Part shown: piece after piece, positions 1 through 13,000 of the stretch | Layout: each line of letters opens with the position of its first letter | Position numbering within the stretch: position 1 is the first letter of the stretch | Source of the DNA: Euglena gracilis | Lineage: Eukaryota > Euglenida > Euglenophyceae > Euglenales | Length of the DNA: 64,000 bases | Direction of reading: 5' to 3' | Assembly: GCA_039621445.1 (NCBI GenBank) | Contig: CP154956.1 | Location: 63,318,257-63,382,256, forward strand | The notes under the pieces: generated by a model | What the model saw: only the letters and a program-made list of their open reading frames with translations | The model's database searches: none | Told to the model about the DNA's origin: nothing | Position numbers and translations under genes: made by a program

Positions 1-574
1 TCAAAGTTTGTGATGGTTGTTGTATTTTTTTTAGTTTTGTAGATTTTTTGCATCGTGACATGGGTGAAGTTCACCAGGTGATGGACCGAAAGTTCCAAAA
101 CTGAACATCCCATGCAAGAATTAAAAGCATAGAAACTTTCTGCATATGGGTGTGTGCATTTTTTTCCATATTCAGCTGTTTGGCACCTCCGTGGGCATGG
201 CCGTCACATGCTTTGGTGCAGGAAAACCAGTGTGAACCAGCATCCAAACCAAACACATGACTTGTGTTTCAGTGCATGAAAACCCATGTACAGTGTACCT
301 TGATTGATTGCTTTCATTTTTATGGTCATCAGCTCCAAAGCTGTGCAAAAGTTAGGTGAATTGGGGCGTTCTCATGTGATTACAATTTACGTTGTTTTGC
401 ATATGCACACCATTTCAGCTTGTTTATTGTTATTTTTTGTTGATGTGCAGTTTTTTGCAGTTTTTTGCAGTTTTTTTTGCAGTTTTTTGCAGTTTTTTGC
501 AGTGCAGTTTTTGACCTGCCCGTGTGCAGTTTTTGCCCCCCCCTGCCCCCGGGCAAAAGGGGGGGTCGGACCCG

Positions 575-1165
575 CCCCCCCCCCCCTTCTGACTCTGCCA
601 TTTCGCTGGGGTCCAAAAATCGGTCAAAAATCGATTTTTTGAAAATATCTCGAGAAAACGTACATTATTTCCGGAAGTGTCTCACTGATAACCAAATGAC
701 CAAATACACCCCTGGAGGCCCTCTATCGCCCCCGTTCGCCGTTTTGGCCACCGACACGCCTGGCCCGGGAGTTGCGGGGAAGTCAAAATGCCCTTGGATA
801 GGACATTTTAAGGGCTTCAATTTAGCGGACATTCCCTTTGATTCCTCACCATTTTTGAGTAATTTTGGGAAAATCGATTTTTTTGAGCCAAAAAAAACGG
901 CCCTAAAAACCAAAAAAAATGGCCGTTTTGGCCGCAAAAGCGCGCCGGAACGCGCCCCGCCTGTCCCGAGTTACGGCCATTTTTCAGCCAATTTTGCCCA
1001 TGTTGTACAGTTTTGGCCTGTTTTGATTTAGCCGGTTTTGGCCATTTTCGGGAGAAAAAGCGAAAAAAGCGATTTTTTTTTGGCCGGAAACGATGCTTTT
1101 TTTTGGCCTCCCGGACCCGGAAAAGCTGTTTTTGAGCCAAAATGAGCGCTTTTCGACCCCCCCCC
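575..1165 (-). repeat. Copy of large GAGCTC-type element (internal part)
   Basis: Reads in reverse the same order of phrases seen at 20.1-20.9 kb and 52.2-53.2 kb: CTCGAGAAAACGTACATTAT, GCCGTTTTGGCCACCGACAC, GGCCATTTTCGG, and GCCTCCCGGACCCGGAAAA. No protein-coding potential. Confidence 0.65.
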
Positions 1166-1442
1166 CCGTTGTTGGCCCGAAAGCCGGTGGGCAATTTTGA
1201 ACAATCTGCAGTCCAGTTCCCTCCCCACCTAGGGGGTACTGAAAATCCTCAAGCGTCAAGCAGAGGTCTGGCTGTAAAACGTTTTACCAACCCCCAGGGA
1301 AGGTCATTTCGACTCTTCAAAAGCCCAGTCACCCCCCACTCCCCCCTCCCCCTGCCCCCCCCTAGGCCTTTGCTTAAGGGTTCGCAGTGGGGGGGCTGGA
1401 CTGCAGCTAATCCAAATTTAGCTAGTAGGAATTCTAATGGAC

Positions 1443-1600
1443 CAGGTTTTGAACAGTGCTGAGCTCTTAAAGGGATTTGCACGTAATGGACGGATGAAAA
1501 GACCAGCATTGCAAAATTCGCATTATTTATGACCTACAAATTACACACCTGCAATTAACAGTTTTTTATTTATTTTTGAAATGTTAAGAGCATAGGCCCC
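1443..1600 (+). mobile_element. Left-end fragment of the GCTGAGCTCTTA family
   Basis: Begins CAGGTTTTGAACAGTGCTGA GCTCTTAA (split here for length) and continues GGATTTGCACGTAATGGACG. This is near-identical to 20001 and related to reverse copies ending at 39169 and 53413. It ends near ATGTTAAGAGCATAGGCCC. Confidence 0.6.
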
Positions 1601-1782
1601 CATACGGGGGGGGGGGGGCGGGTTGTCGAAAAAACGCTCATTTTCGGCTCAAAAGCAGCTTTTCCAGTCCGGGAGGCCAAAAAAACATCGTTTTGAGCAA
1701 TTTTTTTTCGAATTTTTTTGACTTTTTTTTGACCAGGAAATGACCCAAAATGCATGTAATGGATCCCTGAGCCCAAACCAGC

Positions 1783-1786
<4 letters not shown>

Positions 1787-1847
<61 letters not shown>
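1787..1847. repeat. GTAT/TA microsatellite
   Basis: (ATGT)n followed by (AT)n and an ACAC end. Open frames across it are low-complexity artefacts. Confidence 0.9.
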
Positions 1848-1849
<2 letters not shown>

Positions 1850-3634
1850 GACATACATACATTTTTTGCCCCTCCTCTCCCGAAGCCTGCGAAAAATGCT
1901 TGATTTTTTGGCATTTTGGGATTGGGAACCAATGAACAAAAACAGCATGCCAAAACATGTCATTTCCATTTCGGCGCAGGGACGCAGGACCCCAGAGGGG
2001 TGGTGGAAATCTTGGCCAGTGGACCCCCCCAGGTGTCTTAAAGGAAACTGTTTAAAAACTTCCCCCCAACAAGAGTTGGGTCTTATTTTTTGAGTCCAAT
2101 GCTGGAGTGCCTTGGGGTTGTTTTTTTAAACCAAAGTTCTGTTTTTGTCAAAAAAATGAATTATCAGCGCTTCGCCCCCCTGTTTGAATCCTCTCCATTA
2201 AACCTGTTTTGATTTTTTGTGTGTTTCTTACCCCCGATTAAAAAATGCTGTGTTTATTTTCGTCTTTAAAACGCGTTATGGTCATTTTCAGGGATTAATT
2301 CCTCTCATTTTTAATTTTTCATGTGTTTTTTATTTATAAGGCAGCAAGGCTCTTAAGGCCCCCTCGAAAGGGGGGGGCTTAAGAATCTCCAGGGGGGAGG
2401 TCGTGTGGCGGCACCCAGGTCCGACTTTCTGACTTTTTGGTCCCGCGCCCGGGAACCACCCTGATTCCGGGGGAAATCCGTCGGATTCGGGGAGGATTGG
2501 CATTTATTTATAGGAATAGAGTTCGGGTTTGAATCGGCGCGCCGAAAATTGGCCCTGTTTAGGACCAGAGTTAGGCCGGAAGTTAAGTCCCCTTTCAGAC
2601 TATTTTCAGGGTGCGCTTTTGTCAGCGTTTCACCCCAATTCGATCTAAATTCTGCCTTACTTGGTCCGGAATGCGGCCTAACTTCTGCCTAAATTCCTAA
2701 ACTGAGGGACCTCCAGGAATGAGTATAGTATTTTACGATTTTGGATCTCAAAATAATTTAAATATATATATAAAATATATATAATGTGTTCAAAGTTTGG
2801 ATTTGGAATTATTTCCAGTTAATTTTTCATAGAAACTGTCCCTGGAGTACTGTTGTATTTTGGGAGTTGTTTTATTTTCTTGAGGCGATACTGGGGGGAG
2901 ATTGGTGATGAACAAAAGTAGTTTGGAAAAAATTGGCAGAACAAGACCCTGCCAAATATTTTGTACCATTCTTGGCCGAGATTGCCAAATTTTTCCACAT
3001 GTTTGCGGAAATTATGCATAATATAAAAAATTTTAATTTGATATTTTTTCCATCTCCAATATATTCTACGCATTTTTTCTCAAAGCATCAATCCGCCCCG
3101 CCCCTGTACAAGCCTCTCCCCTTTTGTAAAGCCCCCCCTGGGGTCTGGTTTGGACACCTGATAAAAAACAGCCCTCCCCAAATGTGCAGAACCCAAGGTG
3201 ACTTTTGAATGCAAGCATCAATTTTGTGTGTGTGTGTGGACATTTGATGTTTGCATGAGAATTGATCTATCTGGGCCAGAATTGTGAGGTTGGAGAAAAT
3301 TGAGAGGTGGGAGGAAAATCACAATGTGATTGATATGGACCTGTGTTGGAGAAGGCGATTACAATATTAATCGCAAAAACAGTTTGATCCCCTAAACCAA
3401 CCCCACAGGTTTTGAAGCCCCTAGAATTTCCATTAGTTAGGAAATCTATGGGAACTCTACATTTGGGTTTTTTTCGATCTTTTTTTCAACCAAGGAAGGA
3501 AGGAGATCTTTTTCTTGTGGGCCTTTACTGGGGGCCAGGGATTTTTTAAAGGTTGAATCCCCACAGGGGCGAGTTGGACCCCCTCCCGGTCTTAAAACAA
3601 TCCTTATTTTGGGGGGCACTCCTGTTTATAACAC

Positions 3635-3861
3635 CAGGGGTTTTTTTGTCATGGACCCCCGGGAGGGGGGGGTAGGGTGTTAGGGGGTAGGGTGGGTGGG
3701 TCTGGCCGAGCCCCCCCCCCGGGGGGGTGGGATGTACTTTTCGGCACCAAAATTTTTTGAAAAGATGCTATTTTTAGCATTTTTAGCCAGTTTTGCCATT
3801 TCGGGGAAAAGTGAGTGGGTCCCCCCGGACCCCCCCCCCTGGTCTTTAAAAAAAAACCCTG
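3635..3861. mobile_element. hAT-like MITE (family 2)
   Basis: Starts CAGGGGTTTTTTTGTCATGG and ends GGTCTTTAAAAAAAAACCCT G, forming imperfect terminal inverted repeats. The interior shares GGTAGGGTGGGTGG, a GCCGAGCCCC block, and TACTTTTCGGCACC with the copy at 9175. Flanks TATAACAC / TATATAGC match at only 5 of 8, so the duplication is decayed. Confidence 0.6.
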
Positions 3862-4032
3862 TATATAGCTTATGTACCATAGAGTTAGTGGCCACAGCCG
3901 AGAGAGACTCTAAATAATAACTCTGATAAAAATAATTCTGTCTTCCCATCAAATCTTTTGGCACAAGGAATAAAGACAGTCAGAAATAAATGCATTATTG
4001 CAGAATGCCTTCGGACTGATGTTGTTTCCCAG

Positions 4033-7000
4033 CGTTGGATATATCTCGCGAGCAGTACGCTGTTCTTTCGGGTGCTGGATTCACAGTATTTTACGCACTG
4101 ATGAGCTTAGTGGCGGGATCATTGGCTGACAGGGGCAACCGCAAGAAGGTTGCAGGTGTGGTTCACGTCTGTGAAGGAATCATCAGCGTGTCCATGCTTC
4201 TTCCACTCCTGCCCTGCTGCCCTGCTTTAATTTCTGTCGCATTCATCGTGTTCTATGGCTTAACCTTCACAAGGATTAAATGCACACAGTCGATTTGAGG
4301 TAGGTTTCTGCCCAACCCAAATAAGTTGTTGTCGACGGCCAATATCCCGCTTCGTACTGGAAAGAGAGTGTCGGAAAGGGCAGTCCACCGCTGCTGCTCG
4401 CAGTCATCTCCGCGGTGTCCTGGAGCGCAGCCACCGCCCTCCAGGCCCTTTGCACCTCCTTCTCCGGCCTGGCCGTGCTGCGGGCCGTCCAGGGCATTTC
4501 ACAGGTTTGCTCTCAATTTCAAATTCCTGTGTGGTGCTCCATTGTTTTGTTGATGGATTTTGGGCAGTCATCCATCACTGTCATCTCAAGGTCTGACTCG
4601 GGGCAAATTGGCCCAAAAGAATTTTTATCTATCACCACAGCACCAATGAACCGGGATTCATTCTTGTCCAGCACCCATCCAGCACCTCTGTTTGTGTTAG
4701 TATCTGGTTTATGCTGCTCAGTTTTGCTGTTTTTTTTATAGCAAATGTGCTTAAGTACTGGTTAGCTGCAGCCCCCCAAGTAATTTATGCTGCATTTCTG
4801 TGTTGGATGCCCAAGTATATGTTACGTTGGAAGATGGCTGAAAAAGATCCATCCAAATAACCCCCCTGGCCAAATACAGCAAAGGAGGACATTTATTCAC
4901 ACAACCATGGGGCAGTGTAATAAACCTTTTTTATCACATGCCCACCTCTTTTATGAAATTGTTGTAAGTGTTTCAGAGAAACCATCAGCTACCTATTGCT
5001 GAAGAGGCCACAAAGATGGACGTCAGTGGTGACGAAAGTACTGACCAAAAAGTTGCACAATGTGTTTAAAAAGGTCCGTCCACTAACGTTGTGCGGGGGC
5101 AAAGCTTTTTCAGGGGGGTTTCCACACAGGTTTCTGAGGATGTGCGGTTTTAGTTCCGAAATAACCCCCCCCCAATATAAAGCCCCCCATTGAGGGTCTT
5201 GAAATTCCGCCAAATATAAAGCCGGGGGGCTTAATATTTGGGGGGTTTAGCTGCCTTTCAAGATATTCTGCACCCGAAGTGTGCCACATTCTTCTGAATT
5301 TTCGCAATCTATTGCGTTTTGCTGAAGTGGTGACCTTGCACCACATTTTACGTCGTACCCCCCATCGTATTGCTTAGTGTGCAGGTTCTTGCCCATCAGA
5401 GCTGTATTTGCCACTGCAGTGATGTGTGTCATTTTGCAGGCTTTCTGCACTCCAGCTGCCTATACATTGATTGCCGATTCTTTTCCCAAGAATATTGTGG
5501 CTTCAATGAATGGTATTTATGGCTCAGCTATCTACTTTGGAGGTGTGAACACCGCACGTTCGCGCAAATGTCTTGATTGCCAAAACAACAAATTTGTGTT
5601 GTGCCAAAGCAAGGTGTTGAAATTTCAATTTCCCCGACCTGCCTACGATTGGTTCCCTTGCCATTAGGGTCTCTCATCTGCGCAGTTCCACATCCCATTC
5701 TAATCATGTTTCCTGCCGGTGTCTCAGGGGCTCTTGCATCACTTGGAATCCTTCTTGGCCAGGGACCATTGCCGTGGAGACAGAACCCAACCTCACGGGG
5801 GACCGGCAGCAATGTGTGCTGTGGGGGTCATCAGGCCGTGTCCATCAGGTGGTTCTGTGATTGGACATTGGCAACCAAATGGTTCCTGGCAGGGACAACC
5901 AGTATGGCTGGCGATCCACCACCGTCATCATTGGTGCTTTCGCCCAGGGGTCTTCTTAAACCAGAGGGGACCCTACCCCTGGGGGGGTCCAGCCTGCCAG
6001 CACCATTTTTTTCCAGCCAGCAACTCCCAGCCGGGCAGCAACCCCCCCCCCTGGGTGAAAGAGAGCTGGGGCCAGACTGGCGAAGCTGGGCTGGACCGCA
6101 AAAAAGATTCGGCACAAAGCGCGGAAAATTTTGAAAACAGGGGTCAAAAAGTGGTCAAAATGGCCTTCTGAGGTTTTTTGGGGGGTTTTCACCTGAAATT
6201 TTTGGCTAAAAATCAAACCCAACCCATCTGTATTTGGGCTTTCTTGCCATTTTTTGGGTGCCCACCGGGTTCAGCTGCCAGCCGACCCCCCCCCCTGAGC
6301 CCCCCCCCCCGGGGGGGTCCAGCCAGCACCTTTCTTTTTAGCAGCACCCACAGCCCGTGGGTCCTTAAGAAAAACCCCTGCTTTCGGCATCCTGACAGCC
6401 CTGGCCGGCACCGTCTTCATCCAAGCCCCAGACAAGGGTCAGGTGTTGCTTCCTTCCTTGCCAGGGGGTTAGCTTGACAACAAATGCCCTTCCAGCCATT
6501 TCTGAAAAAGATGTTTAAATGATAACAGATGCTGTAAAAAGAGCAGTCAAATAGGCAAAACTTTCATGAAGAGGACTGCTTGCGCACGTGTGTGACACAT
6601 TCTGCCTCGCAGCCCAGGATCTGCGTGTGAAAATGTCATTGCTTTCTTGAAAATCATAAAAGGTTAAATTTTGCCCCAGGTTCCCCGCGGTGAAGCCCTC
6701 AACAAAAATCAGGGTATGTTCCCCAATCCTCAGCTTTCTTTGCAATTGCGACATATTTCCCCCAACTGCACTTTGCAGGAGAAGGCAATCACCTCCAGCA
6801 CAGTGGCCCAGGCAGCTCCAGCACCCACCGTCCTCCAGCTCCTCGGGACCATTGCCAGTGACTCCCGTGCCGTGCTGGCACAGCGCAGTGCACAGCTGAT
6901 ATTCCTGGCCTCCGCCTTCCGTTTCTGTGCTGGTACGTCCCCCGGAGATTTTTCTGAGCTGTTTTCAACGCAATGTTGGTGTTTGGAAGTTTGTTTTGGA

Positions 7001-10000
7001 TCTCCGAAACTTGGTACACCATTGTACAACGGGTTCACACGTCCAATATCAGCACCCAGGGGTATTTTTTTGTTGACACAAAAGATGTCATTACGTCGAA
7101 AGCTTTGGTTAATATATATCTGACGGAGTATCTTACAATGTTTTTTCCCCCTTATTGCTTGCTTTATCAGTTTGGGTTAAGGGCATTGTCAATTTGTGTG
7201 CTCCCTCTGGTCTGACTCCATTGAACGTTGTGCTCCCTCTTCCCAGGTTTCTCCATTGGCGTCTGGAAAGCGCCATTTATCTTCGAGAAGTTTCCAGAGT
7301 TGGCGACCTCCTTTGGAGCCATCAACGCGGGAGTCATCAGCATTGGGGGCTTTGCCTCCAGCCTTCTGGGCGGCTTCCTTGCGGATCGGATATTCACTGG
7401 CCGAAAGAAACTCTTCGTACCAGCGGTGGGGTCCTTGCTGGCGGTGTGCTGCTCTTTGTGAAACGATGACTGTCGGAGAACTGTTCTGCGAAAAATTTTC
7501 TTGGGTGGTGGTGGTGATGTTGTCGTTGTGATGCGAATCAGGTGGGCACACAGCAGCATCTGTTTCAAATGCGTTGCTTGCAAGGGTGCATGTTGTTGTC
7601 AGGTTGTTTGGCTGGCCCGTTTTCTCTTCTCTGCAGGTGCCGACTTTCGCACTCTTCGTTACACAGCCCGATTTCAACACCGCATTGTTTTGTCTCTTTT
7701 TGGAGTACCTCGCGCAAGCTTGTGCCAACCACAGTGCCCACACATTTTCCATTTTTAAAGGCATCTATTACCAACAGGGCGGTCCAAAAGGGACGGGAAG
7801 TTTTTTTTTCCTCAAGGACCGCCCAAAGGCCAGCCGATCCGGGGATCGAACAGTTCAAAAAAACCAAATGTTGTAAAACGCATTTTTTTGACGTTTTGGG
7901 TGGCTGGGCGATAATCCAAGGTTGCCAGAAATCACCTTTCCCCCCAAAATCGACCCATTTTTGCCAAAATATTGCTATTTTTCTGACATTTTTCTCATGA
8001 ATTTTTTTTCATGAATCAGTGAACTTTTTTCCGTTTCCCCCGGCCCCCCCCCCCGGCAACCCCCCCCACACAGTGCAACAGCCAAGCCTCTTGCACCTCG
8101 CCACAGCCACCCCCTGGCATTTCCTTTCCCTGGCCAGTGGCCACACCACCCCCCAATGCTGCCTTGCAGGGTTCCCTGGCCTGAAAGGGGCCCCCCCTGT
8201 GAGAAAAGAAGGGGGGGGCCACATGTTGAGCAACTCCCACAGGGCACACAAGAGGCAATTGCTTGCCATATCTGGCCAAAAAGTTTTTTTTTGCAAGGAG
8301 AAGGAACCCTCGTTGTGTCTTTTCATTCAGACACAAAGTGCCCAGGGGCATGTCCGCAGGGCTATGGCTATGGCCATGGCTCTTGCAGGGTTCCCTGGCC
8401 TGAATGTTGCATCTTCTGCCTGAAGAAATGGTTCCCAACCACAATGTTGAGGACTCACAATGAACAGGATGGTCAAAATTGTTTGAAAGGATTTTCATTT
8501 GGTTCCAGAAGTTATTTTTCACCGAAATCCCTCCAGGAAGTCCCCCCTTTTTTAAGGAAAGTGCCGGGGGGGTAGGTGCTATGGCAGGCAGGGGGGTTAG
8601 AGCAATTTCGACCCAGGGGCAGGGGCAGGGGCAGGGGCAGGGCAGGGGCAGGGGCAGGGGAGGGGTTGGATTTGCATTAGCACACACCCCAGGGCAGTGC
8701 ATTAGCACACCCCAGCACCAAATACGCCAGGGTCCGAAAATGGCCATTTTCAAGGGAAAATTGGCTTGGTCGGCAGGCACCGGGGTCCAAAACCGACCCC
8801 ACCGTGGGGGTCAGCTTTGGGGAGAAGCTGTGCTTGCCATAGGAGGCACTAAACAAGGCACCACCCTTTCCCCCTGGGGTTGGTCAAAAAAGCCTGTCCC
8901 CCAGTACGAATCCTTGGGTCAATCTGTGTTGTTTTGCATTTGGGGGGGGGACTGAATTAAGGGAAATATTTGGTGATGCCTTGTGGTAAACTGTTTCCTG
9001 GCTGGGCTTGATACCGTTGCGGAGTGCTGGTTTGGACCCACGTTGGCATCACTCTATGACTCAGTCCCTCAAGACAAACGCGGTTCTCTCAGGCTTCATT
9101 TTGTGTTTTGTCCTCTTACCCCATCTTACACAGATGACAGCCAGCAATCTGCAAGCAGGCAATTGGTTTGCAAGCAGGTTTTTTTTGCCTTGGACCCTGG
9201 GGGGAAGGGGGGTAGGGTGGGTGGTCCGGCCGAGCCCCGCCCAAGGGGTCCCCCCAGGGGGGGTGGGATATACTTTTCGGCACCGAAGGTGCTGAAAATT
9301 TTTAAAAGTGCTATTTTTAGCACTTTTAGCGATTTTTTGGCCATTTTCAGGGAAAAGTTGGTGGGTCCCCCGGGCCCCCCGCACCCCAAGGGGGTGGGTG
9401 GGTGGGTAGTCCCCCCCCCGGGGTCTTAAAAAAACCACTGTTTGCTAGTTCTGGGAGTGTGACGTTTTTCAAATTTCATTGTGTATGGCTCACAATGCGT
9501 TGAGAATTTGGTTTTGTCAAAAATACAAGGTACATCTTGATAGGATGAAAATCCCCAGGTCCAGAGAAGTAACCCCCGCCCCCAAATACAAACCTCCCCG
9601 GCTTTATATTCGGGCGGAAATTTCAAGACCCCGAGGGGGGTTTTATATTTGGGGGGGGGGTTTATATTCAGTCGGAAAAATCACTTCTTGAAAAAAAAAC
9701 TTCTTGGCGGGATCCAGTCAAATCACTTTTTCGGTCCAAAATCACAAATACGCCCACCCTTGGGGTCCAAAAGAGGTATTGCAAAAACTGGCTCCTACAC
9801 TAGACATTTACCCCCACACCCCCCCCCCCCCCCCCCCCCCACCCCACCCCCCCCCCCCACACTTCTCTAGTGTAGGAGCCAGTTTTTGCAATACAAAACT
9901 TTCACTTTTAGGGCGAAAGAGCAATTTTTACATGTATTTGGTAAAAATTGCTCCCAAATCTGCCAAAAATCACAATTTCGGGAGAGATTTTGTCGAATTT

Positions 10001-13000
10001 TTTTCCTTCCGGCGCTTTGCACCGGGGGGGGGGGGGTATATTTGGGCAGGATTTCAAGGTCCTCAGGGGGGGGTTTATATTTGGCGGGGGTTTGTATTTG
10101 GGGGGGGGGTTGTATTTGGGGGGGTTTATGTTTCATTACACCACTTAGTTATCCCTCAACTCATTATTCTGAATATGTTGTTGTTGTTGCTGTTGTTATT
10201 GTTTTCATTGTTGTTGTTCTTCTTTTCTTCTTCTTTTTCTAAATTATGGTATGTAGTATTTTTTCCCTCTTGTTGCTTAAAACAAGATTTCCCAAAGTTG
10301 ACTCGTGAATGCCACCAGCCAACTGCTTTCATTCGATCAATTGCAAGGAGGTGTACGCAAATTTGCAGGAGCATTCAAAGCTGTTTTGCTATTGAGAAAT
10401 GTGCCTCGATGTTTTCTTTGGTTTATTTTATTTAAGTTCCCAAATACGTAAATCCACCCAAATAATAACCCCCCCCGGTTTATTATTTGGACACTCGAAG
10501 TAGGGGGTCCAGGGGGGGGGTTTATAATGTGGGGTGTTTTATTATTTGGGGGGAAAATTCCGAAGTCAAAAATCGACACAAAACCCCCCACAGACTCCAC
10601 AGGTCACTTTTTTTTCTGGCATTTTTGGGCTGTTTTGAAAAATGGGTATTTGGCATAAACCGACCCCCTCCAGGATTTCCACCAACCCAAAAGTCCTAAA
10701 CCGACGGGTCGGTTTGAATGGGGGGGGGTTTAATTCCGCACCAATTTCATTCATTTTTGTGATTTGTTGCAACATTTCTGCTGATTTCTTCCTCTTTTTT
10801 TTTCTTTGCCTCATACCTGCCGGAGGGGGGGTTTATTATTTGGGCGGCTGAAGTCAGTCCTCAGGGGGGGGGTTATTATTTGGGGGGGGCTCACTGCTTT
10901 CCCTTCCAAATAGTATTCCTGGGGGAATATTATTTGGCTGGCAGAAGTCCGAAAAGGAAGGGTATTATTTGGGGGACATTCCTAGTTTTTTTTTTGCAAA
11001 AAAGCTTTCACCCCGAAACACATCGTAACCACGTTGGTCATCAAATGTCCATAGTGGGTGCAATCTTGTCTCAGAGACACGCAGTTTGTTTATCTCCCTT
11101 CCACTTTCAATTGGAATGTGTTAGTAATCATTTAAAATTTGTACAAAATTTGGTTCCAACTCAGGAAAACAAATTTTTTTCTATAGCGGTCAGCGAGGAA
11201 ACGGAGGTTGGATATTATTTGTGTTGCCGAAATCGGGTCCCAGGAGGTCACAGTTGTTGGGGGATGTTATATGGGGGGGAATGCTTTTTTTTCTGTTTTG
11301 CAAATTATTTATTTTCCCTTTGGGAATGCAAAAATAAAACAGGCAGAGGCAGAAAATTATCACACGAAATGGAGTGTCAATTGTGGTGGACGCAAATAAT
11401 GCGTCATCGTTTTTTTTGGTTTTGTCTTTCCCCCCTTTTTATTCAAATTTTTGTGGCTAAAAGAATTTCACCCATAAAATTATGCAACTTCCTAGTGCTG
11501 GTTTTTCAAAAAAAATGAATTATTTTAAAAATACGAAGTACTTGGATATGAAGTATTTATGTGATTACTACAGATGACACACCTCTGGTTTTTTTTTATA
11601 GTTTCCTTAGTGAGATTTGTGGGAGGTATTATGGGCAATATTGTTTCCCTTCCTCATTCTCAGGAAATAATGAACAACATTGTTTGTGTGTGAGTGCGCG
11701 CGTGTGCATGTGTGCGCATCTACCGAGGATTTGTCAATTTTCCTATCCACCTTCACCATAATATTTTTTGTGCAGGGTCTGCACAAGGGCTTTTCAGCAC
11801 CCTCACAGCTTTTGGGAGCAGGTACCAACATCATTTTCGAAACTAATGATTTGGCAGGTCAACCAACATTTTCAAGAAATATCAGCCTTCGAATCCAGTC
11901 TTTTGAGTCTTGCTTGGTGTTGTGTCGCTTTGCAGCTTTACCCAATCTTTGGGAAGCACATGGTGCTGTTCAAATTTGTCTTTGACCTCCGCCCCCTTCG
12001 GGGGTGAAAAACCATGTATTCCATTGGGCCACTGGTGGCAGAGTTCTGCGCATTTGTGTTGGGCCCTGTCTCGGACCATCGCCCCGATCGTGGTCGGATC
12101 CCTGGCCTCTCAGGCAGGGAACACCGTGGGCGTCCCAGGCTCTTCTGTTTTGTGTGCAGCCCAATGCGATAAGACTGCAGGCGTTGGTTTGGGGGTGTGT
12201 GCCAGCCAGTGAGCAACCCTAAGGATTTCCCAAAGGTAGTGCGACAAACGTGACACAACAGAATTTGAGCGTTACATGTTTCAACCTAGTAGGCAAAGGT
12301 CAGCTGAGAAACGTTGCAGTTGGTCAATACATTGTGGGCGCCTTCTGTTTGGTAGAATTCAATCTTTGTTTGCAAAGACGACAAGTTTATGTGTATCTTC
12401 TGACATCGATGTGTTGTTTTTTTCAGTTGTTGTGCTTTTTTTCAAACCCATCATCACCCGTCATACCTGTGAGTTATTTGCATTATAATTTGTCGCGCAT
12501 TCTACCTTTTTACAACTTTTTCAACTTTTTTTTTTTGAGCTCTCCTCTTGCTTCCATAAAAGTGCAAGCACGAAATGGGGCCCAGTGGTTGTTTGTAGTG
12601 TATCACTGTCAAACAATCACCTAGTCACTGGCCGACCCCAGGGGTGACTGGTTTTTTCAGAGTGACTGACCGGGGGGGGGGGGGGGGGGTTGGCAAAAAA
12701 CCACTAAATTGACCCAGCGTCGAAGATGACGAAATACTTTTTTAAGTTTTTTTGCACGTTTTTGGTCAAATTTCCTTTGGATTCCAGAGTGGCCGACCCG
12801 GGGGGGGGGAGTGCTAACTGGTTTTCTGGAGAAAAAAATGCGAGTTACTGGTTTTTCGAAGAGTGGAAGTGACCCCCCGGGTGTCGGTGAAAAATTGTAT
12901 GATCAGGTCAGCCCATCTGTGGGGCCTGGGCAGTGACTCGCTGCTGTGGGTAGTCGGAGGGACATATTTCGTCTCGGCGATGCTCTTTGCGATCGCTGCC

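Larger units (their letters stand above)
1..4032. other. Repeat-rich region upstream of the transporter
   Basis: No convincing exon was found here, although the transporter's TM1 exon should be upstream. Contents: GCAGTTTTTT tracts (445-505), a reverse-strand copy of the large tandem-unit element (about 575-1165), an element left end (1443), a TA/GTAT microsatellite (1787-1847), an AT-rich patch (2750-2830) and a MITE (3635-3861). The 2100-3500 stretch is moderately AT-rich with nothing recognisable. Confidence 0.5.

Noticed and set aside
7840-7860. tRNA-like GATCCGGGGATCGAA
   Set aside because: It is a short palindromic phrase shared with 13850 within a dispersed repeat; no cloverleaf around it.
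8016-8780. 254-codon minus-strand frame
   Set aside because: Runs through the (GGGGCA)n minisatellite and C/G runs; low-complexity Pro/Leu translation.
10015-10990. CRISPR-like regular repeats
   Set aside because: Units vary in length and sequence, spacers are not unique, and the genome is eukaryotic.
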